Below are positions 53,807 through 64,000 of a stretch of DNA of 64,000 bases, one piece after another. The notes beneath the pieces are model-generated. The model was not told the DNA's origin. It saw only the letters and a list, made by a program, of their open reading frames with translations, and searched no databases. The number at the start of each line of letters is the position of its first letter. Positions within the stretch are counted from its first letter, which is position 1. This stretch comes from Lasiosphaeris hirsuta (taxonomy: Eukaryota > Ascomycota > Sordariomycetes > Sordariales > Lasiosphaeriaceae): positions 6,014,001 to 6,078,000 of the forward strand of contig JAUKUA010000003.1 in the NCBI GenBank assembly GCA_030549175.1. Reading direction: 5' to 3'. The translations under genes were made by a program, and so were the position numbers.

Positions 53807-56800
53807 AAAGGTACATCCCAAGAATACTGCCGCCTTGTCAAAAGCCACACACGCAAGCCACACACGCAAGCCACATCACTGCAAGGCCCGCATTCCAGTG
53901 GCCCACCACTTGCAAGGCCGGCTCGCATCGATTGCCCACCACTTACAAGGCCAGCCTGCGTGCCAATTGCCCACAGGGCATCACAACACGTGGTCGCAGC
54001 GCTGGGAACAAGAGCCGCACAGGTGGCAGGGCCGGTAGGGTGTGCCAGAGGTGGATAGTTATCGCGTTGATAGACCCTTTATTGCGGATTTGAGCGATTT
54101 AAGTCGCTGCAATACAGTCAATTGGGTGTTGAATTGAGTGCTCAATTGACTGCAATGCAATTAATTGACTGTGTGGCCTTGACAGCTCTGACGGTGGTGT
54201 GGCTCAAAGGCGGTGTGTAGAAATCGGAGTGCATAGTTACGCTCTCTTATTTAACAGAAGTTGTGCGAGGAAGTGGGGAAGATGACTATCAGCACAGCAC
54301 ATCGTCGCAAAAGAGACAGGGAACAGCGTGTTTGCTACGAAAGAATGGCAAACACACATCAAAAAGTGTGCCAAACTGCTTAGTTATATTACTGCTAAAG
54401 AGAAGAATAGAAGGCCAGGATCTGCAAGATCCTGGAGGCACAGATGGGTAGTGGGCTGCCTGCCTGCACACTAGTGGGGTGGGCCCCACCATGGGGTAAT
54501 TGCGGGATAACATCGGGAGGTCCCTCTAACAAAGAAAAAATTGTTAGTACCCTTATCATTTTCTTATCGCCATTTTGCTCATGACGTGAAGGTGGGGTAC
54601 AGGTCACACCCATAAGTGGGGCAATTTGATAGTACGTAGATAGGATTGGGGCTGGCAAGCAACAGACATGGAGAAAACAAAGTCTTTTTTTTTACCGATT
54701 CAATTGCGTGGCAGGGAGGCATCAGCACCAATCCGAAGCCTGTCTGTTTGACCTGTCCAGAATATTGATAATTTCGGAAGAATCAAGCCAATCCCGAGCT
54801 GGCGAGCTGAACCGCGCGGAACCGTACCTCTGGCAAAGATCAGTACCTGTCTCCCAGCCATCCGACGCCGCTCAGGCCTGATGTGGGCAAGACAGAGCAA
54901 AGGGAAAACGGTGATAGATTCTGTGGTGTTGCGGGCCAGGATTTCCCTGGCCTGCAACAGCTATCTTGGTGTGGCCCAAAGGGCACTAGCTAGGCGAGGT
55001 GGCGTGTGCGCCCTGCACCCTCGAGGTGGGGCACCACCTCCAACACCTGACGCTCCTTGTTCCGAACGCTCACAACTAAGAATCACTCGGCTCTAGTCAG
55101 TCTGAAGAGCTTTCCACTCAGCCACGGCGCCGTCAATCTTTTCGAGATGGGCGCTATGGCCGATGCGGCAGAAGCAGTACCTGAGGGTCGGTCGACCAAT
55201 GCGATAGACAGGATCATACGCAAAGCGCAGTTAGAGGGGGCCAGCAGCCTCCTCGAACAGCCGCTTGATCTCCCGGTTTTCAGAGGAGAGAGAGTGTTTG
55301 CTTAGCAGTGCTCATCGACTCGATAAGCTGTAAAACTGGAATAGGCTCGGCAGCCTGGCAAGGCCTCGTATGCCGGTGACTTCTGTAGACCGGCAGCCGG
55401 GAGAGGAGCAATGCGCAACTGTAGTGCACCGTGTCGGCGATGGGGGGGGGGGGAAACAGGAACGCCGGGGATGCAGGGGATGCAGGGGATGCGGGGGGTG
55501 TGTTCTGGAACTCTTGGGATTTTCACCGCCAATGACTTTCTGGAGAAGTTGGCGCGTCCGATTTGGTGGCGGTTATCGATGGGCGCGGATGTATTTGTGA
55601 TCAGTCGCCTGCCCCGCGTGGATTTTGGGAATGCCATTGACAGTTCCTGTTTGTCCATTTACAATGTCATGTTCCACCGCGCTGAACTGAGTACCTGCGT
55701 CAGGAACTAGGGAAAGAGGCTGAGCTCCGCTTCCGGGAGCATCTAACACGGCACAGCACTGACCGGGCGGCGTTGTCTCAAGGGAGCCTTCATCCTTGAC
55801 TGTATTTAGGTGGTGAGAGAAGGAGTGGCGAGGCTGAACAAGAGAAGAAAAGGAGTGTCTGGGGCGGCGGACTCGGCGGGCTGGCTCTATCGCGAGTGAA
55901 GTCTTTCTGAAATAGCTGCTGGGATATCTGCATGCGAGTGGTCCGGACAATTCCTAGTACTAATAGTGTAGAAGAACAGGGGAGTAATAAGCTATCGTAG
56001 GCGCCTTGAAGTCGAGAATACGCATGTATTGTGAGCGTTGTGAGTATTGTAGTTTCAGGGTGCTCGAGGATTGCATAACGAGCTAGAAGAAGAGGCGTCG
56101 GCATTTAATTTGGCAGCCTTCTGATGCGTAAAAGTTAGCATGGTCATTGGAATTGCCCCCTTGGCTAATACCCCTGAGCGAAAAATAAAGTAAAAAGTGC
56201 CTACCTGAATCTGGGTAGCGATCTCCCTCAAACTCTTGAGTTGCTGTGCTGAACATCATTGCCACGCCGTGGGTTCCTGCGCCATTGCCAATTGTGTCTG
56301 TCTCTTCGTTTCCAATTTCGTGTGTCGTTCCCGCCGCCGTCAACGGCTTGGTTCGTCTGTGAACGAACGCCCTTTGGGAAAGATGTTCCAGCTCGGGGGC
56401 AGTGCCTGCTACCACCATTTCATCGTGTCAAAGAAGCGCCGAGCCCCTTTCCAAGTCAATGTTTTGGCCGATTCAATGTCGCAAGGAGGAACAGTCTGAG
56501 CTTCGCCTCCATCCATCCCAACGCCACTACACCCTCTCGTAGCTGTAGTTGGGCGCGCAAGTTCGAGCGGGGTCGGAGGCTAGGGGAGGGCAAGCCTGTG
56601 AGGATGCCTACGCCGCCCCCCCCAAGGAACCGTACCGAGCCGTGGTATTATGCGTCTAGCCTAGAGACGGGCTGTATCGCGTTGATGGTGCCTCCGAGTT
56701 GCTGGGAGAAGAGGCCAAGGGAAGCGCCATTCCCCAAGCCCCTGTCATCGGGGAGTGGCAGAGAGTCGTGGGTGATGCGATGGAAGTCGTGAATCGGGGC

Positions 56801-59800
56801 TGGGTGAGAGATGGCAGTGAGGCGAAGATTTGAGGTTGTGGTGAACATCGGTGGTTTGTGCTGGGCTGTTGTGGAAAGGAGAGATGGCGCTGGGGCTGCC
56901 GTGCCGCGAAGCTACTAGCCGTAAAGTCGGAGACGGGATGTATCGAAGCAAGCGCTCGTTGAAACCCTTGACGATTATCCTCTCTCCATGTTGTCGGCCG
57001 TTGAGTGCGTGTTGACATCACGGACTCGGCACTCACGTCGGGGTACGAGCCGTGATGCTCGGAAGCTGGCTCTTTTTGTAGACTGGATATCGAGGCGGAA
57101 AGGAAAGTAGGTTCGTTGGAGAAAGAGTTCAGCATTGACTGCTTCCTGACGGAAACCATCTCGCAGTGTTATTAAGAGTGGAAGAGAGCGGCCTCCCTGG
57201 ATCCGCGGCACTCCACAAGGCTTTCGCCCCCAGGCGACCGTGCACCCCCCCTTCCCCCCCCCCCTTCCCCCCCCCCCCCCAACCAAATTTTGAAGTCAAA
57301 TTCACGCTGAAGGGCTCCTCGTCGCAGCTGTCGGTGAAACCAGAACATGCGCTCCAGCAGCCTTTTGGGGCGTGGTTGTGGTGTAGAGGAAATTATCCCA
57401 TCCCATCCAACCAACTTCATCGGTCGCAGGAAGCTAGGCGCCGCCCCGTTCCCAACCGCGATTCCCAGTAATTTTCAAGTATGGGCACACCAACCTGGCG
57501 GTCCCTAATGGATCTGCTGACTGTTTTGTACGATGATGCATTGACTATGGATGATTGCTTTTGTCCCGTTTTCACTTTCAGCGGCATGCAGGGCGGCACG
57601 TCCTTGCCACCAACCATCCCGCTAACACACCCGTGTATGCGGGCCGAGAGCTGCATGGGAAAGACTAGGGATTTATTTAGCTTTCCTTTGCCGTCTTAGC
57701 GGGCGGTAAGGTTATCCGGGCTGTAACATTTCCCCCCCGCTTTCCCATACCCACTCCCAATGCCGTCCAGGGCTCTGAGTTGGGCCAAAGGAGAGTGAGT
57801 GGCTTTGGATCCGTGACATCAGTGGTCGCCATCTGGAGTATCTTGTCAAAGGTTTCCAGGTACTGCATAATGACCTCGCTGCGGGTGGTCTCCGCTAGTG
57901 TAAAGCCATCTGAATCGTTTCCTGCCTCTAGTTCTATAGCCATGATCTCTTTGAACGCGATTAGCCATGTCTTCAGCCCGCGGGAACACGTATGGGGGTA
58001 AGTCACCATCTTGTGTGGCATGTGGCATAGCAGCCTGAAAGAACCAAGATCCGGTATGCAGTATGCCTATGGACTGAGAGACCGTGGGGGGCAGCGGCGG
58101 CTTTTGTCGGTGGGCACAACACAGGGCCTGGTCAGGCCTGGCCATCAGTGGAGACTGGTACACACGCAGCAAGTCCTACGTCAAGGCGCGGCTTGGTGGT
58201 TTTGTATGACAATGGGTGAGGATGTTAGATGTCTGAGTGATCACTGGCAAGTGACGGCTTTGTATTATCTCCAAGAATGGGAGGCCCTGCTCTCTTTACA
58301 TACCACCAATACTTATGCTCCCCCCAAGACCGGAAGTGAATCATTTTTGGAGCAAAGAGCAAAAAGAACCGAAAGAAATGCCAGCAAGAGCTGCACTCCG
58401 CCAAGTTTGTCTGATGCCGCCGGCTCACCGGTGCACACCGGTGCACACGCGGAGCCGGCCCGTGGGGGGCGTGGGGCACATGGCGCACCTATTTGTTCCA
58501 CTCGAAGACCGCCACGAGTTGGCATTCAGACTGTGAAGAACCGGAGAGTAGTCAGCTTGGTCCACACAGGTGTGTAAAATGGGAGGATGGCGCCTACCGA
58601 GAAGCAAAGGCAAGCGGTTAGGCCACACCGAAGCAGAAAGAAAAGGCCAACAGTCCAGGGTTTACGCCTCCCGGCTTCTGGCCCCATCGCCACCAAGCGA
58701 AATATTGCAAAGGAGCACCGCCTCTTCCATACAAAGAGTAGGGATCAGAGCAGAAAAATGGGGAAGGCCCTGGCTGGCACAGCTGGGGGTGCTACGGCCT
58801 TGTACTATTCGACATGGTCTCGCCGGCCAACACATGCACGACGGACCCTGAAAGGAGAATCGACAGGGAGGTGTGAAGTGCTGCATCGAGTCTACCAACA
58901 TGGTTGGAGAGTGAACCACCAGGCGGCATGTTTCTAGGACCCACGAAACAAGAAATCGTGGAAAGAAAGGGTAACAGTTCTTTCGCACTGGCATATCATG
59001 CATGCAGAAGCGAGGGCGAGGAAAGAAACGGGGGCCGCGCTGGACGGCGCTGGAGACGAACGGTAGGTAACGATTTGACAGTAATGAATCAGGTGTCGAA
59101 AAATTTGGTGGGGTGTGTGAAGAAAGGTAGGGTCGTATCGTGGCATAGCTGGCATGCGCTGAAACAAAGCCGGCAAGCGCTTGATGAAGAAGGTCAGGGA
59201 GCGAATCACCGAGGTGTTGGCGATGTGGCTGGACTGGGATTTCTCCTTTCCTTTGCACCCCGATTTTTACCCAGCCTCCACCGGGACTCCGAATGGCGGC
59301 TCATAGGCTAATATGCACCAGACTCAATGCGTGTTGTAACAACCATTGCGTGAAGCTCTACCGCAGAGGCAAGGCTGCACCCGTCCAGATCGAACTAGGG
59401 TCCAAAGGGGAACCAACTGACTCGAACCGGCGGATGAATCAGTTAGCTGGGATCAAAGTTCGGTCGCGGGCTGCTGAGCTACAGCTATCCAAACTCCTGG
59501 GTCCGTAAGACGGAAGGCAGCCAAAGCAAGAATTCATCATTCGGGAGAATTCCTGTCGAGAAATATTAAGGATCCCGAGAATTTAATTAAGTTGGGAGCA
59601 AAACCCTGCAGGTGCAAAATGGTTGCTTGATGGCGCACTCACATCGGGGGCGAGCAAGTGTCCAACAAGGCAGGCCGTGTGTTAGTGAAAACAACTCCTT
59701 CTCACGCCTAAACCTTAGCAGCCCCCCTCGCAATACCCAAGACCGCTGGGAGCTGACCTCCTGCCCAACTTCTGTCATCGAAGCCCGGTCCGCGCGCATA

Positions 59801-61640
59801 CTCTTCTTGATCCTAACAAGTCCAGCGACCCTAATAACCTCTGGAAGAACTTTCTGGCATTTACCGTTTTGCGTCCCATATTTTCCACATGGGTACCATC
59901 AACACGCCGCAAGCTTTTGCCTTCTCCCGAACACAGCCGAAGTCAGCCAAACTGCAAGCCCGACATGCACACGACGGGCGTGCCTAGCGCGTTGATAGGC
60001 CTCCTGACCCCGGAGGTTGACACTGTGATGTCGCGTAGTCCGGCTTTTGCCTAGAAGATGCGCGTCGATAGCCAGTCTGTTCCGAGGTTGATCGTCTACC
60101 CCAGGTACTGCAACGCGCATCGCTAACTCTTCCAAGCAGCCAAAAGACCCGAATCTCAGTCCCCTTGTGTCATCTCGACCGCGCGACGTCCCCTCCCCCG
60201 AAGCCCAGAGAAGCCGAGCCCGGGGATTCTGAAGCAAGTTGTTATCAGGAGTACAAAATAGTCCGGAGGCTCTCCACCTTCGAGCAGCCGTCCCTGTTCC
60301 AACAGGCTGACAACCCAACAGAGGCAGCGCTTGGAAGTACTCGTCTGCCCCAATCGCTGAACCTAGTGGTTGGGGATGTTGCTTTGTCCGATCGATAGGA
60401 GCCACTACAGTCGTCGCGTCTTCAACGATACTTATCAGGGCGGAACACAACTTGGCGGGGGGTCGCCAATAGGCACCCGGAAAGATGAACACCAGACGTC
60501 GGACTCGATCGTGGATAATATGGCGCGGGATTTTGGTCGAGGCTGCGGCTGGGGGTGCTTGAAACAAGATCGAGGCGTCGTCCAGTCACGGAGGACTTAC
60601 CGTCTCGATCAGGAATGGGTTGAAGCTGATCTCGGTATCTCGGGTTCCGAGGCACCGTTGCACCAGTCCTTCTGCTGGCTCCCAACCGCCCTTCCAGTTC
60701 ATGAGATGGCACTATGACCGGCCACCAGCCCCACCCTCTCTTCCTTGCGCTAGGCCGGGGACCCGTCGGCGGTGAAGTTGGCGACCGAGTCGAGATCGAG
60801 AACGTGGGTGGTGAGCACCCAGGAACAGAGATAGCTCGCTACTGCTTCTACCGCTACCCAACCCGCCCTCTGAAGCGGATGGGTTATTGTTGGGTGTCAA
60901 CATGGACACAACGCAACCTACCCTGGGCGAGCGTGAGCGAGCTGTGGGCGGCGCCGACAACCAGAATGGTCGCATTGCGTATAGGAGGCCGTATGGAGCC
61001 GAAGGTAGCTGGCATAGTGGCGTCTGGCCGGCGAAGCGACTCTGCATACGGCGAGATACACATGCGATAAGGCTTGATGGCGCTAAACCCGCTTCCAGCC
61101 CACTTCGGGGTGTATTTACCGGGTGCTGGTTCTGGTGTTTGCAATCGAGCCGGGGCAGATCGCCCTCACACTGCCGCCAATCGTCGTCTCCACGTCGGCA
61201 CAGTTCCCCTTTCCGTGCTCGCTCTGCTTAGCTACTACAATACCAGTCGCATCATAGCTAGTTGTTTTCTCGGGACCAGCTCCTTCTCTTCGCAACTGGT
61301 CCCTACGCTAGAGATCACCGTCGCCTCAGTGGCACGCTCATCGGCTTATTGCACGCGCCCTACCATGATTCTCTTCTGCTTTTGCGGCAAAGCACTATCC
61401 TCAAGCCTACTTTCTTCATGGATATGCTGTGCTGTTGCCGTCTTTTGAAGTATCAAATTGTACTGGCAACTTGGTCTGGATGTTTTGTGCGAAGAATCTG
61501 GGCATACGAAATTTCCTTTTTCGTACGTCGCCCACGTGACACTGCTTACCCCGGCTCAGGGCCGGCTCAGGATTGGCTCAGGATTTGCTCAGGCTTGCTC
61601 AGTCTTACTCACTCTCAGAACCATTTCTGGAAGGCTGTGC
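53807..61640. other. Gene-poor repeat region without a supported gene
   Basis: Nearly 8 kb where no ORF on either strand matches a family I know. Noted local structure: a short-period repeat of CAAGCCACACACG and TTGCCCACCACTT-like words at about 53840-53975; an inverted repeat around CAGTCAATTG...CAATTGACTG at about 54115-54153; a GGGGATGCA tandem at about 55468-55495; C tracts at 57245-57280; and a CAGGATTGGCTCAGG-like repeat at about 61555-61610. ORFs of 100-200 codons (for example 56656-57159 and 57677-58021, minus) have ordinary composition but no recognisable domain and no splice partners. They could be lineage-specific genes, but I cannot support them. Confidence 0.4.
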
Positions 61641-64000
61641 CGTAGCATCTACAACCACTTTAACTCTAGCCGAGCGAGCCCAGAATTGGTCCCATATATA
61701 AAAATAGCTGCGCGGGTCCCCGTGTTTATAAAGCGAATGGTTCCGCCTTCACTTAGCTTCTACCTCGACATCTTACACCTACCTACAGCTAACTGCATAC
61801 ACTCTTGTTATTTTATACCTTTGAACTTTTCACTACCCTTAACAAAACGCGAGATATGGAGCTCGAATCAACGGCGTTCAAATTAGCAGATGCTGTTATT
61901 GAGCGGGTGGTAAAGAGAGGCCTTACAGCAGACTGCACCAAGATCGACCCTTGTATGGTTCGTAGGAATCTGAGGCCTAAGAGCAAAAACCGCTATTTAC
62001 GTGTACTTGAGGTGTAGCATTCGTAAGTAAATATAAATATCGCGTATATGATTTATACCAAGGCCTAATATAATGTAGATATGAAAAGATATATGGTCCT
62101 TCCGATTCTCGAGATATGTAGGTTATGAAGCATTTTACTAAGACTGTAGCTCTCGGTACGAAAGGTAAGCTCGATGAAGAGGATGAACTACTAACCTCTG
62201 ATAGCCTAAAAGGTATAATATGTTGATTTTATAATACTTAGAAACGATATTATGATTTAGAGATATCCTTAGGTATTAAGTAGTTAATAACGCTGGTACG
62301 TTAAGTTATGTTACTACTTGAGTATGTCCTAAGATATTATAATAAGTTAAGATGTTAACCTATATAGTATATTTAAGGGAAACTGTCACACTGGTAGGCT
62401 CACCCAAGGTCAACAGGGTCACTGACCTCCTTGACCGAGCCATACACCAGCGGCACGAACCATACACACACACACACACACCCATTGACCCACGAATCAC
62501 GTGGAGAAGGGAACCATCACAGAGGATGGCCACAACGTGGCTCAACCTCGTGACATGATCCCACGTGTGGTAAATGGCCTATTCAGCCGACACACAGGTC
62601 AGCGGATTCTCCTAAGCGCCCACGGGTCGTGACGGAATGCCCAGAACCACTCACAAGCCAGAGCAGCCGTACAACGGATCTCGCCTGTGCTAGGCAACGT
62701 CATCAGACTTTAGATTTGTCATGGACAAGCCACCTAACCTCAGTATCGTGGTCAGGGCCTGCACAGTCAGCCCAGATCCTGCAGCTGGTCTTTCGAATCA
62801 TGCACCTCCCCGCTATCGCTGGCATTCCTTTAGAAGACTTAGAACCCGACGTTCTCCGGAGTCTAGCTTTAGTGGTGACAGGTAGCCGCGACTCCCGTGT
62901 GTGAGTCACGAAGGGAACCGTTACTGTAACAGCCGACCTAGGGATCAACCTAACAGCGCTGTAACTAACGTAAGTACTAAGGACGTAAAGGAACACCTAC
63001 AGCGATAGATACCATGCCGCTAGAGTTGTATGGATAAGTATTAATACCGGCTACGGATTACCATGTGATAGGCCGGCTTCACTTGGCTTGTAGCCACGGA
63101 TTTGTAGGGTGTGAGAGACGGGCGGCTAGAAGGGAGATTCGAGACCGACGGGTAGTTAGGAGGATCCTTTAGGTATTTTAGTATCTTTATATCTTGTATA
63201 TAGCCTTTCATAAAAGAACAGGTGTGCTGCGATGGATCCTCGAGAGGAAGAAGCTCCCCAGTTCTCTTTGGACAAACTTAGAAAGATTATCAGCTGAACT
63301 TCAGTGAAGCTGAGGGGTAATATAACCTTGTGAACCCTTCTGTTTCTTCTGACTTGTAACTACGAAGTATTGTGTCTTATCTTCTGTTGGATCATTCCAT
63401 CTCCCTGAACCTCCTTCTCCCTAGCTCTCTACTACTTTGTATTGCGATAGTTAACTCCTTTACCGTTCTGTCCTAAACCTCTGAATCGGACCTTGTGCTT
63501 ATTAGCCTTGTGAAGATCAAGTTCTTGAGTTCGTCGTGTGAAAGCTCTGAACTAGACCAACAGTAATTGTCGGGGTGGTTCGTTAAACGGTTGAGTCGGG
63601 AGTTAGGAAAAGGTTAAAGCTCTGTAGTCTGATTCTTCATTCGATATCTCACCTTGTGGTTGTCACACCCTAGGCCTTCGTGGGCTAGCCTGTGTCACAC
63701 TTATTTCTTAAAACTACGAACGACATATAGTTTCGTCGGTAGTAATCTAAGGAGAAGGCTACCTTCGCCGTATTAAGATCCCATAGGTAGTCCGGCTAGT
63801 ACTGTTGTAGTTACTAATACGGTAAAAGAATGTTACATTTTATATCGAGAGGAGAGATTTCGAACGTGATATGGAAGAAATACTTTACTTAGTGTCGTAG
63901 GACGATTTCCTTGGTATATTTCTTACCTGATTTAAGGTTAATAGTTCCATTGAAAGCTTCTAAGGGTTTCGGGATCGTTCTAGTTATATGAGAGATATTT
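61641..64000. repeat. AT-rich, TpA-rich island (probable RIP-mutated repeat)
   Basis: From about 61.85 kb the base composition drops sharply to AT, with words such as TATA, TTAATA, CTAGT and GTATA very frequent and CpA rare. No open frame longer than about 100 codons exists. A (CA)n microsatellite lies at 62463-62480. Pieces resembling long-terminal-repeat ends (TGTCACAC at 62386-62393, TGTCACAC again at 63661 and GTGTCACAC at 63692) are present, but I cannot define element borders. The island continues past the end of the window. Confidence 0.5.
61855..62225 (+). pseudogene. Decayed gene start, possibly a Crypton/FluG-type recombinase-like protein
   Basis: A TATA-like box (TATATAAAAATAG at about 61694) and a pyrimidine-rich leader precede an ATG at 61855. 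The frame reads MELESTAFKLADAVIERVVK, then DPCMVRRNLRPKSKNRYLRV, LEV and a TAG where TGG would give a tryptophan, then HS. A further piece at about 62125-62215 reads MKHFTKTVALGTKGKLDEED. The 'LRPKSxxRYxRVLEVW' style and the following block recall the N-terminus of fungal FluG-domain proteins related to Crypton tyrosine recombinases. The match is from memory and short. TGG to TAG is what RIP produces on the opposite strand. Confidence 0.35.

Noticed and set aside
62386..63700. Solo LTR bounded by TGTCACA words
   Set aside because: End words are direct copies, no target duplication was found and borders are uncertain.
1..64000. CRISPR arrays, bacterial operons, rRNA genes
   Set aside because: None seen; the window is spliced fungal nuclear DNA.

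Overview
The window is nuclear DNA from a filamentous ascomycete, most likely a Sordariomycete. The evidence is short introns (about 50-100 nt) with GTRNGT donors, CTRAC-type branch points and YAG acceptors, a ribosomal protein gene with fungal-type introns, and families largely confined to Pezizomycotina: HET, rhodopsin/SAT4 (PTH11-like) membrane proteins, UstYa/DUF3328, DUF6594 and SsuA/THI5-like secreted proteins. There are also relics of Tad-type LINE and Tc1/mariner elements whose C-to-T type damage looks like RIP.

Layout. 2.0-11.5 kb is a housekeeping block: an EFM3/FAM86-type protein-lysine methyltransferase, 40S ribosomal protein S24, a small secreted protein, and a very large acidic protein with a coilin-like layout. 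12.5-15 kb holds an orphan ORF and a decayed fungal transcription-factor gene. 15.7-19.4 kb carries GTP cyclohydrolase II (riboflavin synthesis) and an intact seven-helix SAT4-type membrane protein. 19.4-28.5 kb is gene-poor, with a decayed SAT4-type gene, a tRNA-like relic, a HET-domain gene and an F-box-like gene. 28.5-33.2 kb has SPT3 (SAGA subunit) and an FAD-dependent oxidoreductase. 35.9-42.6 kb has a damaged membrane-protein gene, a secreted SsuA/THI5-like binding protein, a Thr/Val-repeat wall-type protein and a second intact SAT4-type gene.

The most interesting part is 43.8-48.0 kb. It contains a Kex2-processed repeat-peptide precursor (signal peptide, four 23-residue units, each encoded by its own symmetric phase-1 exon, with the shared segment DFLFYPVPSGADGEAV after KR in three of them). 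About 1 kb downstream, on the same strand, is a UstYa/DUF3328-type oxidase gene with paired HxxHC motifs. On the other side, divergently oriented, is a second single-pass membrane protein that also carries two HxxHC motifs. This is the layout of a fungal dikaritin-like (ustiloxin/phomopsin/asperipin-class) ribosomal peptide cluster with a core that I do not recognise. Both HxxHC genes show reading-frame lesions, so the locus is either decaying or affected by single-base assembly errors. A FATP/FAT1-type acyl-CoA synthetase flanks it.

50.2-64 kb is a transposon graveyard with no convincing intact gene: a DUF6594 relic with TAG stops, a Tc1/mariner transposase C-terminus, a 5'-truncated LINE bounded by a perfect 16-bp target-site duplication, and at the end an AT-rich, TpA-rich island with a recombinase-like relic. 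All gene models were built by eye from splice signals and phase; no searches were run.
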